DNA from: Streptomyces alanosinicus
GTDB taxonomy: Bacteria; Actinomycetota; Actinomycetes; Streptomycetales; Streptomycetaceae
Direction of reading: 5' to 3'
Assembly: GCF_014650595.1 (NCBI RefSeq)
Contig: NZ_BMVG01000006.1
Coordinates: 310,001-374,000, forward strand
DNA length: 64,000 nt
The notes under the pieces are model-generated. The model made no database searches. It saw only the letters and a program-made list of their open reading frames with translations, and had not been told where the DNA came from. Positions 26,693-35,362 of this stretch are shown here, piece by piece (position 1 is the stretch's first letter; every line of letters begins with the position of its first letter). Made by a program: the position numbers and the translations under genes.

Positions 26693-28179
26693 ATGACCCA
26701 CGGCGCACCACCCACCACCAACCGTGCCGCTTCGGCGGCCCACCCCGGAAGGTCACCACCATCACCCCGGAGTTCACCCCGGCTGACCGGCGCGCCGTTC
26801 TCGACCGCGCGGCGCGCCTGCGTCAGATCCCCGAATCCGACCGCGACGCCATCCGCCTCGCCCAAGACCCCAAGTTTCCGCGCCTGCTGGAGCAGATCAC
26901 TGCAACCGGCGGCTGCTCCCACCCCATCCACCTCTCCGGCTCCGCCACCACAGTGGACGGCTCAACCGGCGAGATCCTCCACCACTACGACACCCGCAGC
27001 GAACCCGGCGAACGCCTCCTCGTCCGCTGCCGCAACCGCCGCGCCACCATCTGCCCGGCCTGTTCCCGCCTCCATGCCGGAGACACCTACCACCTCGTCC
27101 GCGCCGGCCTCCTCGGTGGCAAGAACGTCCCCGACACGGTCCGCCACCGTCCCCGGCTCTTCGTCACCCTGACCGCCCCGTCCTTCGGCCCCGTCCACCG
27201 GTCCGGGGAAACGTGCCGTCCCCGCCGCGATGGCGGCACCTGCGAACACGGACGCCCCCTTGGCTGCGGCGCCATCCATCCCCCGGACGCTCCGGCCGTC
27301 GGCCAACCGCTCTGCCTCGACTGCTACGACTACACCGCCCACGTCCTCTGGCACGCACACGCCTCCAAGCTCTGGGACCGCTTCGTCATCGACGTCCGGC
27401 GACGCCTGGCCTCCTCCGTCGGCCTCGTACAGTCCCGCTTCGCCCAGCACGCCCGGCTGTCCTTCGCCCGCGTCGCCGAGTACCAGAAACGCGCGGCCGT
27501 CCACGTGCACGCCGTCGTCCGCCTCGACGGCCCGAACGGACCCGACAGCAACCCCCCGGCCTGGGGCACCGCGGAACTGCTCATCGACGCGGTGCGCGCC
27601 TCCGCCCGGCGCGTCCTGGTCCACACGCCCTACAGCCCGGCCGTGGGGGAGCTGGCCTTGCGCTGGGGTGCTCAGGTCGACGCAAGACCTCTGCGCGTCG
27701 ACGGCGACGGACCCGACGATGACGCGGTCGCCGCGTACGTCGCCAAGTACGTCACCAAGGGCGCAAGCGAGACAGGCGCCGGCCTCGACCACCCGCTCAC
27801 CACCTGGGCGGACATCGAGTCGGCACCCGTCAGCGCACACGTCCGCACCCTCATCCAAGCCTGCTGGCGTCTCGGCGACCTGCCTGAGTACGAGCCTCTC
27901 CGCCTGCGGGCCTGGGCTCACACACTCGGATACCGAGGCCACATCCTCACCAAGTCCCGCGCCTACTCCACCACCTACGCCGCGCTCCGCGCCGAACGCG
28001 CCCACCACATGGGCCGTGTCGACCTTCCGGACGCGGTCACGGAACGGTACTGGCGCTACGTCGGGGCCGGCCACACCCCCGGCGCTGCCCTCATCGCCGC
28101 CGGCATCGCAGACGACCTTGCACAGAACCGAGAGACCGCCGCAGATGAATGGGCCAGCCGTGAGGGGAGGTCCGCTTGA
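26693..28179 (+). pseudogene. RepSA-like rolling-circle replication initiator, probable frameshift near the start
   Basis: The conserved protein is read from about 26752 to 28179: VTTITPEFTPADRRAVLDRA, a zinc-type ICPACSRLHAGDTYHLV, the metal-binding VHVHAVVRLDG and the tyrosine motif YVAKYVTKG. This is the double-strand-origin initiator of pSAM2-type elements. That frame has no ATG, GTG, TTG or usable start from its opening at 26656 until GTG 26953, which would delete about 65 conserved residues. The ideal ribosome site GGAGGTGAT and ATG 26693 are in a neighbouring frame, so one base seems to be missing, perhaps in the C-run at 26743-26746. Sequencing error or programmed shifting cannot be excluded. 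Confidence 0.75.
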
Positions 28180-28481
28180 GACTCCCTCTGGAAGGGGACG
28201 ACGACTGGGCCTGGGCTCGGGAGCAAGCGCGCAAAGCGCCCGCGTGGTCGGACAACGACTGGCGACGGGCGAACACGATCCTCGGCCTGCCCGTCGCCTC
28301 ACGTCCTGCTCGTCCTGACTCGGACGCTACTCGGAACCGTCCTGCGACGACGCTTCCGCCTGCTCCCCCTTCGGCCTCCACATCGGAGTCAGACGCTCGC
28401 GTACGGGCCTCCCGCGTCCGACTGCGGGTGCGACCAGTACGGCAAGCAACAAGTCCTCGACGTAGGCGCGCTGCTCGCTGA
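28176..28481 (+). CDS. Short hypothetical protein overlapping rep and antisense to int
   Basis: TTG 28176 overlaps the rep stop (TTGA) and opens a frame beginning LRLPLEGDDDWAWAREQARKAP, then WSDNDWRRANTILGLPVA. This Trp- and charge-rich text looks genuine and resembles short proteins that follow rep in other elements. After about residue 50 the frame runs antisense through the integrase 3' end and becomes Pro/Arg/Ser-rich, so the true protein may be shorter or have lost its original stop. It could be an excisionase-like gene by position, but no motif shows that. Confidence 0.5.
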   Translation: MRLPLEGDDDWAWAREQARKAPAWSDNDWRRANTILGLPVASRPARPDSDATRNRPATTLPPAPPSASTSESDARVRASRVRLRVRPVRQATSPRRRRAAR

Positions 28482-30006
28482 GCAACAAGTCGTTCCAGGT
28501 CTTCGCCAGATCGACGGGCGCTCTCTCCGCTGTGTGCTTGCTGCGCAGGATGCGGTTTCGCTCGTTCCTGAGACGACGCTTCTCGGCTTCGAGTTCCGCA
28601 AGCTGCGTGAAGTACGTCTCGGCGGTGATGATCCGGGCCTTACGAGCCTGCTTCAGATCCCCGATGTCCTCGTTGACCCGCGTCAGCTCCTCTTCCTTGT
28701 CCCACGTCATGGGCTCTGGCTCGGCCTGCCGCTTGGCCGTCTCCTCCTGGTGCTTCGCGATCACCATCATGGAGACGGCCTTGTCCGTCTCGGGGCCGCC
28801 GATCTTCGTTCCGCCGCACCCTGACGGAACGCTGCCGCTGCTGGGGCACGTGTAGTAGAAGTAACCCTCCGGCTTGTTGCGACTCTTCTCGGCCTTCCGG
28901 ACCCGAAGCGGTGCGCCGCACCCGTCACGGTCGCAGCGCAGGGTGCCACGCAAGAGGTACTTCCGTGTGTTGTGGCCCAATCCCGGCTCGGGGTTCGGCC
29001 CGAGCATCTCCGTGACGGCCTCCCATTCCTCAACGGAGACAACGGATTCCCACTGCCCGATGACGGGCTTGCCCTCCGCGTCCAAGACGATCTCAACCCG
29101 TTTGTTCTCTGTGCCCGTCACCGGGTCGATGTCGATGACCTGGCGGGAGCGGTAGCCGCACAGGCGGGGATTCCTCACTACTGCCTTGAGCCCAGGATGC
29201 GACCACTTCCGGCCAGTCGACGTGGTCACTCCTGCATCGTTCAGCTTCCTGATGATGGCGGAGATCGGCTTTCCTTCGAGTAGCCAATGGACGATCTTCC
29301 GTAGCCACTCGGCCTCTTCTGGGTTCAGAGTGCGCTTGTCCTCCTTCCAGCCGAAGGGCCTGACCCCGCCGGTCGGAATCCCGGCCTGTTGCAGCGCGCG
29401 ATGCTTGCGTGTCACCCGGCGGGCCGTGTCGGCGGACTGCTTGTTGGCGGTAGCGGTGACGATGCGCGCGACCGTGCGTCCGTTGTCGGTGAGGAGATCC
29501 AAAGTGCCCGTGATATCGATGATGGGGCGCTTGAAGTTCTCCACGACCTCGATCGCGTCTTCAAGGTGCCGGTTGTCGCGCGTGAGGCGGTCGATGTCGT
29601 AGACGATCAAACCGTCCAGCCGCTCGCCGTTCGGCGCGGTGCCTCGCTTCAGATCTTCAAGCGCACCTTCGAAGACGGGTCGGATCACCCGGTACCCGAT
29701 CTCACCGTTGGGTAGACGGACGCGCTTGCGCTTCCACGCACTCGTGTCGGGCTCCTCGTACGTGAAGACGTACCGTCCCCCGCGCGACTCGACAAAGGAC
29801 CGGTTGTCCTTCTCCTGCTCGTCCCGGCTCCGGATGTCCCGCCCGGTCATCGGCCGGAACGCGGCCTTGGCCTCCGTGGTGCCGGTAGCGTCGCTCTCAC
29901 CGGTACCGGGGCCCTCGTCCACCTCGAAGGACAGCCGGACCAGTCCGGCCCAGTTCTGCCCTGCTAAGTCTCCCCAACGTGCGCGCTGTACAAGGTCGTT
30001 GTCCAT
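28327..30006 (-). CDS. int: Large serine integrase
   Basis: A 559-residue large serine recombinase. The catalytic serine is likely Ser26 in GLVRLSFEV, with family motifs RSRDEQEKDNRSF and LIVYDIDRLTRDNRHLEDAI. The recombinase domain follows (GGVRPFGWKEDKRTLNPEEAEWLRKIVHWLLEGK), then a zinc ribbon (CDRDGCGAPLRVRK and CPSSGSVPSGCGG). A coiled coil lies near the C-terminus (VNEDIGDLKQARKARIITAE, then ELEAEKRRLRNERNRIL). ATG 30006 is 25 bases from attR, the usual arrangement. It should recombine attP with a site in the host potassium-channel gene. Confidence 0.93.
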   Translation of the reverse strand: MDNDLVQRARWGDLAGQNWAGLVRLSFEVDEGPGTGESDATGTTEAKAAFRPMTGRDIRSRDEQEKDNRSFVESRGGRYVFTYEEPDTSAWKRKRVRLPNGEIGYRVIRPVFEGALEDLKRGTAPNGERLDGLIVYDIDRLTRDNRHLEDAIEVVENFKRPIIDITGTLDLLTDNGRTVARIVTATANKQSADTARRVTRKHRALQQAGIPTGGVRPFGWKEDKRTLNPEEAEWLRKIVHWLLEGKPISAIIRKLNDAGVTTSTGRKWSHPGLKAVVRNPRLCGYRSRQVIDIDPVTGTENKRVEIVLDAEGKPVIGQWESVVSVEEWEAVTEMLGPNPEPGLGHNTRKYLLRGTLRCDRDGCGAPLRVRKAEKSRNKPEGYFYYTCPSSGSVPSGCGGTKIGGPETDKAVSMMVIAKHQEETAKRQAEPEPMTWDKEEELTRVNEDIGDLKQARKARIITAETYFTQLAELEAEKRRLRNERNRILRSKHTAERAPVDLAKTWNDLLLSEQRAYVEDLLLAVLVAPAVGRGRPVRERLTPMWRPKGEQAEASSQDGSE

Positions 30007-30030
30007 GGCCTTAGGGTACTTCCGCGAAAG

Positions 30031-30038
30031 CGCTGGAG
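30031..30038 (+). repeat. attR: attR core (CGCTGGAG)
   Basis: The right copy of the 8-base recombination core. With the following G it makes GGAGG, 6 bases before the TTG at 30046, and so could also act as a ribosome site for the severed RCK domain. Confidence 0.85.
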
Positions 30039-30723
30039 GTCCACCTTGCGCGACCACACCGTCGTGATCGGCTTCGGCACCAAGGGGCGGTCGGCGATCC
30101 AGACCGTCTGCGCGACAGGGCTGAAGAAGGAGCAGGTGGTCGTGGTGGACCCGAGCGCGAAGGCCGTCGACGCGGCGACCGCCGAGGGCTACGCCGGGGT
30201 CATAGGCGACGCCACCCGCAGCGATGTGCTCAAGCGGGCCGAACTGCACAAGGCCCGGCAGATCATCGTGGCCCCGCAGCGCGACGACACCGCCGTCCTC
30301 GTCACGCTGACGGCGCGACAGCTCAACCGGAGCGCGAAGATCGTCGCCGCCGTGCGCGAGGAGGAGAACGCGCCGCTGCTCCAGCAGTCCGGGGCCGACG
30401 CCGTCATCACCAGTGCCAGCGCCGCCGGCCGGCTGCTCGGCCTCTCCGTGCTCAGCCCCGCCGCCGGCATGGTCATGGAGGACCTGATCCAGCAGGGCAG
30501 CGGGCTGGACCTTGTCGAACGCCCCGTGGCCCGCGGCGAGGTGGGCAAGCGGACGCGCGACACCGACGACCTGGTGGTGAGCGTCGTACGAGGGCATCGG
30601 GTGCTCGGCTACGACGATCCGGCCGTCGGCGCGCTCCAGTTGACCGACCGGCTCATCACGATCGTCCGCGCGTCCCCCGGCAACCAGGTCACCCGGGACA
30701 GCCGGCCGCTGCCCCGCGACTGA
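30039..30723 (+). pseudogene. Potassium channel, RCK/TrkA half, cut by the integrated element
   Basis: The frame continues the channel from attR: RSTLRDHTVVIGFGTKGRS with the dinucleotide-binding GFGTKG. The RCK-N domain stretches VVVDPSAKAVDAATAEG and IGDATRSDVLKRAELHKARQIIVAP and a TrkA-C-like end follow. It could be translated alone from TTG 30046 as a 225-residue soluble protein because GGAGG lies 6 bases upstream. Rejoined to 18256-18668 it gives a 365-residue channel with pore and gating domains. Confidence 0.9.
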
Positions 30724-30797
30724 CGCGGCGTCCCGGACAGCCGGGAGCGAGCGGGTCTGCCCCGACGGCGCCACCTGTGGGGAGTAGCGTCGCGGGC

Positions 30798-31778
30798 ATG
30801 CATGCGATCACGATTCCCGAACCTGGCGGTCCCGAGGCGCTGGTGTGGGCGGAGGTCCCCGACCCGGTGCCCGGCGAGGGCGAGGTGCTGGTCGAGGTGG
30901 TGGCCAGCGCCGTCAACCGTGCCGACATCCTGCAGCGGCAGGGCTTCTACAATCCGCCGGCCGGAGCGTCCCCCTTCCCCGGCCTGGAGTGCTCCGGCAG
31001 GATCGCCGAGCTCGGTCCCGGAGTGTCCGGCTGGGCCGTGGGCGACGAGGTGTGCGCGCTGCTCGCCGGTGGCGGCTACGCCGAGAAGGTCGTCGTACCG
31101 GCCGGGCAGCTGCTGCCCGTGCCCGAGGGCGTCGGCCTCACACAGGCCGCCGCGCTGCCCGAGGTGGTGTGCACGGTCTGGTCCAACGTGTTCATGATCT
31201 CCCATCTGAGGCCCGGTGAGACGCTGCTCGTGCACGGGGGGTCCAGCGGCATCGGCACCATGGCGATCCAGCTCGCCAAGGCCGTCGGCGCCAAGGTCGC
31301 GGTGACGGCCGGTACGAAGGAGAAGCTGGAGCGGTGCGCCGAGCTGGGCGCGGACATCCTCATCAACTACCGCGAGCAGGACTTCGTCGCCGAGATCAAG
31401 CAGGCCACCGGGGGTGCGGGGGCCGATGTGATCCTCGACAACATGGGTGCGAAGTACCTGGACCGCAATGTGCAGGCGCTCGCTGTCAGCGGTCGTCTCG
31501 CGATCATCGGTATGCAGGGCGGGATCAAGGGCGAGCTGGACATCGGCACGTTGCTCGGCAAGCGGGCCGCGGTCAGTGCGGCCTCCCTGCGGGCGCGGCC
31601 GCTGAGCGAGAAGGCGACCATCGTGGCCGCGGTGCGTGAGCATGTGTGGCCGTTGCTGGCCGCGGGCCATGTGCGGCCGGTCGTGGACCGTGAGCTGCCG
31701 ATGCCGGAGGCGGCCGAGGGACACCGGGTGGTGGAGGCGAGCGGCCATGTCGGGAAGGTGCTGCTGGTGACGTCGTGA
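30798..31778 (+). CDS. NAD(P)H-quinone oxidoreductase-like, zinc-independent medium-chain dehydrogenase
   Basis: A 326-residue MDR-superfamily enzyme of the quinone oxidoreductase/PIG3 group. The N-terminal catalytic domain has VVASAVNRADILQRQGFYNPP and FPGLECSGRI. The NADPH-binding domain has LLVHGGSSGIGTMAIQLAKAVGAKVAVTAG. No zinc ligands of alcohol dehydrogenases are seen. ATG 30798 is chosen; GTG 30777 in frame lacks a better ribosome site. It probably reduces quinones or enones by one or two electrons. Confidence 0.88.
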   Translation: MHAITIPEPGGPEALVWAEVPDPVPGEGEVLVEVVASAVNRADILQRQGFYNPPAGASPFPGLECSGRIAELGPGVSGWAVGDEVCALLAGGGYAEKVVVPAGQLLPVPEGVGLTQAAALPEVVCTVWSNVFMISHLRPGETLLVHGGSSGIGTMAIQLAKAVGAKVAVTAGTKEKLERCAELGADILINYREQDFVAEIKQATGGAGADVILDNMGAKYLDRNVQALAVSGRLAIIGMQGGIKGELDIGTLLGKRAAVSAASLRARPLSEKATIVAAVREHVWPLLAAGHVRPVVDRELPMPEAAEGHRVVEASGHVGKVLLVTS

Positions 31779-31799
31779 GCCGCCCGCCGGAGCCGGTCG

Positions 31800-32537
31800 T
31801 CAGCTCCTGCGGAGCCTCAGGCCCAGGAAGGCCAGGGCCAGGCCGAGGCCGATGAGGACCAGGCCGGTGCCCAGCGGGAGGATCTGCAGGACCGGCTGGG
31901 TGGCGGTCCTGCCCTGCCGGGCGCCGTTCTCGGTGCGGGGCTGATCGGGAACGGCATGGCCGGAGGTGTTCGAAGGCACCGGTGTCGCGGCCGGGAGGTT
32001 CGCGGTCTCCGGCTCCTCCGGCCGTCCGGAGGAGGGTGCCCGGGTGGTCACGGGATCGTCGTCGCCCTCGATCTCGGCCGGGGGCCCGTCCGGCCGGCCC
32101 GGCCGCATCCGCCCCTCACCGGCCCGGCTGCCCGCGCGGCTCGGCTCGACGGTGCGCCCGGGGCGGTACGAGGCGGAGGCGGAGTCGGTGGGCATGGGCG
32201 GGCGCGAGGAGTGGTCCGAGGGGTCGTGCCCCTGACCGGTGGAGGCGCCGGGATCGTGGTCGGCGGGATCCGCGGGATCCGGGCCGGGACCGTCCGGGGA
32301 GCCGGGAGGATCCGGGCGGCCGGGAAGGCCCGGCGCATGGCGGGGAGAGGCCGGACGGCCCGCGTCCGGCGAGGTGGGGCGCCGCGGGTGTACCGGGGCG
32401 GCGGAGCTTTCGGGGCCGGGCTCGGCGGCGTACGCGGGCGTGGCGTACGTAGTGACGGTGCCGTACGGGGACAGGGCCGCCACGAGGACGAACAGCAGCC
32501 GTGTGCAGCGGTGTGTGATGTGCAGCCATGGAGTCAC
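31800..32537 (-). CDS. Secreted Pro-rich protein with C-terminal membrane anchor
   Basis: A 245-residue protein from GTG 32537 (GAGAGGT about 8 bases upstream). A signal peptide (CTRLLFVLVAALSPYGTVTTYATPAYA) is followed by about 180 residues rich in proline, glycine, aspartate and arginine. It ends with the hydrophobic helix LGTGLVLIGLGLALAFLGL and the basic tail RLRRS. This layout suits a wall-spanning anchored protein, but no LPXTG or LAXTG sortase motif is seen. The function is unknown. Confidence 0.75.
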   Translation of the reverse strand: MTPWLHITHRCTRLLFVLVAALSPYGTVTTYATPAYAAEPGPESSAAPVHPRRPTSPDAGRPASPRHAPGLPGRPDPPGSPDGPGPDPADPADHDPGASTGQGHDPSDHSSRPPMPTDSASASYRPGRTVEPSRAGSRAGEGRMRPGRPDGPPAEIEGDDDPVTTRAPSSGRPEEPETANLPAATPVPSNTSGHAVPDQPRTENGARQGRTATQPVLQILPLGTGLVLIGLGLALAFLGLRLRRS

Positions 32538-32711
32538 GTCGGTGACCTCTCGCAGCCCGGATGTCGTGATCGATGGATGACCGACGGAAATAAGCCTCAC
32601 ATTCACGAGCGAACAGGGCATTTCAGAATGCGCCGTCGGGTCTAAACGGTGGATCAGCCCCAAGAGGGGGCACCACGGTGATGAGGTGTACGGGTGCGAG
32701 AGAATGGCGGC

Positions 32712-33254
32712 ATGGAGATGCCGAGGAACGAACGGTCGCCAGAGAACCCCCAGATCCTCGTCGTGGGCCAGGACGGGATGGCACTCGGCGGCGGCAACGG
32801 GGACGACGAGTCCCGCGAGATCCCGGTGACGGAGCAGGTGGAACAGCCGGCCAAGGTCATGCGGATCGGCAGCATGATCAAGCAGCTCCTGGAGGAGGTG
32901 CGCGTGGCTCCGCTGGACGAGGCGAGCCGGGTGCGGCTGAAGGAGATCCACGCCAGCTCGGTCAAGGAGCTGGAGGACGGCCTCGCGCCGGAGCTGGTCG
33001 AGGAACTGGAACGGCTCTCCCTGCCGTTCACCGACGACGCCACGCCGAGCGATGCGGAACTGCGGATCGCGCAGGCGCAGTTGGTGGGCTGGCTGGAAGG
33101 CCTCTTCCACGGGATCCAGACCACGCTGTTCGCCCAGCAGATGGCCGCGCGGGCCCAGTTGGAGCAGATGCGCCGCGCGCTCCCGCCGGGAGTGGGTGGC
33201 CACGAGGGCGACGACCCCCGCGCCGGGGGCCGCTCGGGCGGGCCGTATCTCTGA
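32712..33254 (+). CDS. bpa: Bacterial proteasome activator Bpa
   Basis: A 180-residue protein matching the ATP-independent 20S proteasome activator of actinobacteria. A disordered N-terminus (MEMPRNERSPENPQILVVGQ) precedes the helical ring-forming domain (VMRIGSMIKQLLEEVRVAPLDEASRVRLKEIH, ELRIAQAQLVGWLEGLFHGIQ). The C-terminal GGPYL corresponds to the tail that inserts in the proteasome pockets. ATG 32712 is favoured by family alignment over GTG 32694. The proteasome genes are not in the window. Confidence 0.93.
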   Translation: MEMPRNERSPENPQILVVGQDGMALGGGNGDDESREIPVTEQVEQPAKVMRIGSMIKQLLEEVRVAPLDEASRVRLKEIHASSVKELEDGLAPELVEELERLSLPFTDDATPSDAELRIAQAQLVGWLEGLFHGIQTTLFAQQMAARAQLEQMRRALPPGVGGHEGDDPRAGGRSGGPYL

Positions 33255-33262
33255 CAGACCCT

Positions 33263-33312
33263 GCCTTCACCGACCCGTATCTGTGAGGGCCTTCACCGAC
33301 CCGTATCTGTGA
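33263..33312 (+). repeat. Two 24-base copies of the bpa stop-codon segment
   Basis: GCCTTCACCGACCCGTATCT followed by GTGA occurs at 33263-33286 and 33289-33312. CCGTATCT(C/G)TGA therefore appears three times, counting the real end of bpa (33243-33254). It looks like tandem duplication of the gene's 3' end. Confidence 0.7.
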
Positions 33313-33317
33313 CAAGC

Positions 33318-33348
33318 GGAGCCCGGCACGGACATCGTGCCGGGCTCC
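33318..33348. terminator. Bidirectional terminator between bpa and the kinase gene
   Basis: GGAGCCCGGCAC pairs with GTGCCGGGCTCC around a 7-base loop, followed by TTTGCC. It lies between convergent genes. Confidence 0.85.
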
Positions 33349-33372
33349 TTTGCCGTCTGCGGGCGGCCGGTG

Positions 33373-35019
33373 TCAGGCAGGCTTGCCGGTCGAGACCGTC
33401 AGCTGGATCGTGCCCGGGTTCTTCTTGTCGATGCCCGTGCCCTCGGCCGGGAACTGGTCCAGGACGGTGTCCTTGCCCCAGGTGTTGTCGTCCTGCGTGA
33501 TGATCTTGTATTCCCAGCCCGCGGCCTGGAAGCACGCCTTCACGGAGTTGAGGTCCTTGTACCGGAAGTCGGGCAGGTCCACCTTGCTGGAGTCGTTCCA
33601 GGTCTCCGTCGGATCCGTGCACTTGGCCTTGTCGATGACCCGGGTCCGGTCCGGTCCGCGGTAGCCCACCGGGTTCGAGGACGCCGACGCCGACGCGCTC
33701 GCGCCGCCACCGCCCTTGTCGTCACTGCTGCCACCGCTCATCGTCAAGGCGACGACCAGGGCGACGACCGCGACGAGCGACACCACGACCGAGCCGATGA
33801 TCACCGGCTTGTTGCTCTTGCCGCCGCCAGAGGCCGGCGTGGCCGGCTGGGCGGCGGGCTGGGTGGCCGGCTGCGGCGCGGCCGAGTACGCCGTCGGGCT
33901 CTGCGCGCCCTGCGGGCCGTAGCCCGCCGGAGGCGGCGTCTGGAAGCCGCCCTGCTGCGGGTAGCCGTAGGCCGGGGCGGGTGTCTGCGGCGTGCCGTAC
34001 GGGCCCGGCTGGTACGGCGTCTGGACCTGGCCCTGGGCCGCCGGCGTGGTCCGGTCGACCGGCGGGAACACGGCGGAGCCGACGCCCGAGCCGCTCTGCG
34101 ACGGACCGGCGCCCGCCACGATGCTCGGCGCGGCCGCCTGGAAGGAGGCGGCGACGCGCAGGCACTCGTCCCGCATGGCCTCGGCCGTCGGGAAGCGCTC
34201 GTTCGGGTTCTTCTTCAGCGCGCGGGCCACCAGCGCGTCCACCGCGGGCGGCAGGGAGCGGTTGATCGACGAAGGAGCCACCGGCTCCTCCTGCACATGC
34301 GCGTACGCGATCGCGAGCGGCGAGTCCGCGTCGAACGGCAGCCGCCCGGTGACCAGCTGGAACAGCATGATGCCGACCGAGTACAGGTCGGAGCGGGCGT
34401 CCACGCCCCGGCCGAGGGCCTGCTCGGGGGAGAGGTACTGGGGGGTGCCGACGACCATGCCGGTCTGTGTCATCGACGTCACGCCGGACTGCATGGCACG
34501 GGCGATGCCGAAGTCCATGACCTTGATGACGTTGCGCTTGGTCACCATTACGTTGCCCGGCTTGATGTCGCGGTGGACCAGCCCCATCTCATGGCTGATC
34601 TCCAGCGCGGCCAGCACGTCGGCCGTGACCTTCAGCGCCTTGTCGGCGGGCATCGCGCCGTGCTGCCGGATGTCCTGGTCGAGGACGGAGCCGAGCGGGC
34701 GGCCCTCGACGTACTCCATGACGATGTACGGCGTCGTCATGCCACCGAGATCGTCCTCGCCGGTGTCGAACACCGAGACGATGTTGGTGTGCGTGAGCTT
34801 GGCCACGGCCTGGGCCTCGCGGCGAAAGCGCTCGCGGAAGGCCTGCTCCCGGCCGAGCTCCGTGTGCAGCGTCTTGATCGCGACCTGGCGGTCGAGCACG
34901 GCGTCGTACGCCAGGTGCACCGAGGCCATGCCGCCCTCACCGAGCAGGTCCCGCAGCTGGTAGCGGCCGCCGGCCAGCGACTGCCCCGAGTACCGGCCGT
35001 GTGCGCCGTCCTGGCTCAT
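33373..35019 (-). CDS. Membrane Ser/Thr protein kinase with PASTA domain
   Basis: A 548-residue PknB-like kinase. The kinase domain (about residues 18-280) shows LLGEGGMASVHLAYD, VAIKTL, VHRDIKPGNVMV and DFGIARA. A Pro/Gln/Tyr-rich juxtamembrane region follows, then a transmembrane helix (VIIGSVVVSLVAVVALVVAL, about 402-422). A single C-terminal PASTA-like domain contains LNSVKACFQAAGWEYKI. ATG 35019 has GGAGAG just upstream. PASTA domains sense muropeptides or lipid II in related kinases. It is divergent from a second kinase 343 bases away. Confidence 0.92.
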   Translation of the reverse strand: MSQDGAHGRYSGQSLAGGRYQLRDLLGEGGMASVHLAYDAVLDRQVAIKTLHTELGREQAFRERFRREAQAVAKLTHTNIVSVFDTGEDDLGGMTTPYIVMEYVEGRPLGSVLDQDIRQHGAMPADKALKVTADVLAALEISHEMGLVHRDIKPGNVMVTKRNVIKVMDFGIARAMQSGVTSMTQTGMVVGTPQYLSPEQALGRGVDARSDLYSVGIMLFQLVTGRLPFDADSPLAIAYAHVQEEPVAPSSINRSLPPAVDALVARALKKNPNERFPTAEAMRDECLRVAASFQAAAPSIVAGAGPSQSGSGVGSAVFPPVDRTTPAAQGQVQTPYQPGPYGTPQTPAPAYGYPQQGGFQTPPPAGYGPQGAQSPTAYSAAPQPATQPAAQPATPASGGGKSNKPVIIGSVVVSLVAVVALVVALTMSGGSSDDKGGGGASASASASSNPVGYRGPDRTRVIDKAKCTDPTETWNDSSKVDLPDFRYKDLNSVKACFQAAGWEYKIITQDDNTWGKDTVLDQFPAEGTGIDKKNPGTIQLTVSTGKPA

Positions 35020-35362
35020 CTCTCCGCGTCCCCCACTGGCCGTCCGGCGGCTTCGCTCATCGCACGGGCCTTGATCGAATGTGTCATTCCCGGCCAAGTC
35101 TGCCCCAGGGCAGTGACACGTCAAGCTCGGTGCCCGTTCCGTGACCGTACGCGCAAGAAGCGTCGCGCAAGCGTTACAGGGGCCCTACCACCGGTACACA
35201 GAATTTGCACGACAGCGCGTGCTAGAGGTTTTATGGCCGGTCTGGCTTCGGCCGGTCCCGGTTCCGGTTCCGAACCGGTGGCTCGCGCTAAGGCTGTAGC
35301 GTGGCCGACGGAGACCGTGACAACACCGCGCGCACCGCGGGCAGAAACGACGGCGAGGACTG

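Larger units (their letters stand above)
18669..30038. mobile_element. 11.37-kb integrative and conjugative element (AICE type) with serine integrase
   Basis: The element is bounded by CGCTGGAG repeats and interrupts a potassium-channel gene. It carries the AICE modules: a large serine integrase (28327-30006), a RepSA-like initiator (26693-28179), an FtsK/SpoIIIE-type Tra (25026-26327), small membrane and zinc-finger genes, a SCO3933-type regulator, a GntR/HutC regulator of KorSA type and an XRE-TPR regulator. Cargo at the left end includes an Ig-like protein. Parts of it (20.2-20.55 kb) are visibly less GC-rich than the chromosome. No separate excisionase is recognisable. The probable frameshift in rep suggests that it may be defective for autonomous replication. 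Confidence 0.88.

Noticed and set aside
26953..28179. rep starting at GTG 26953
   Set aside because: It would drop about 65 upstream codons that look conserved, and no ribosome site precedes it.
31800..33203. A 467-codon version of the secreted Pro-rich protein
   Set aside because: The extension is antisense to bpa; the signal peptide places the start at GTG 32537.
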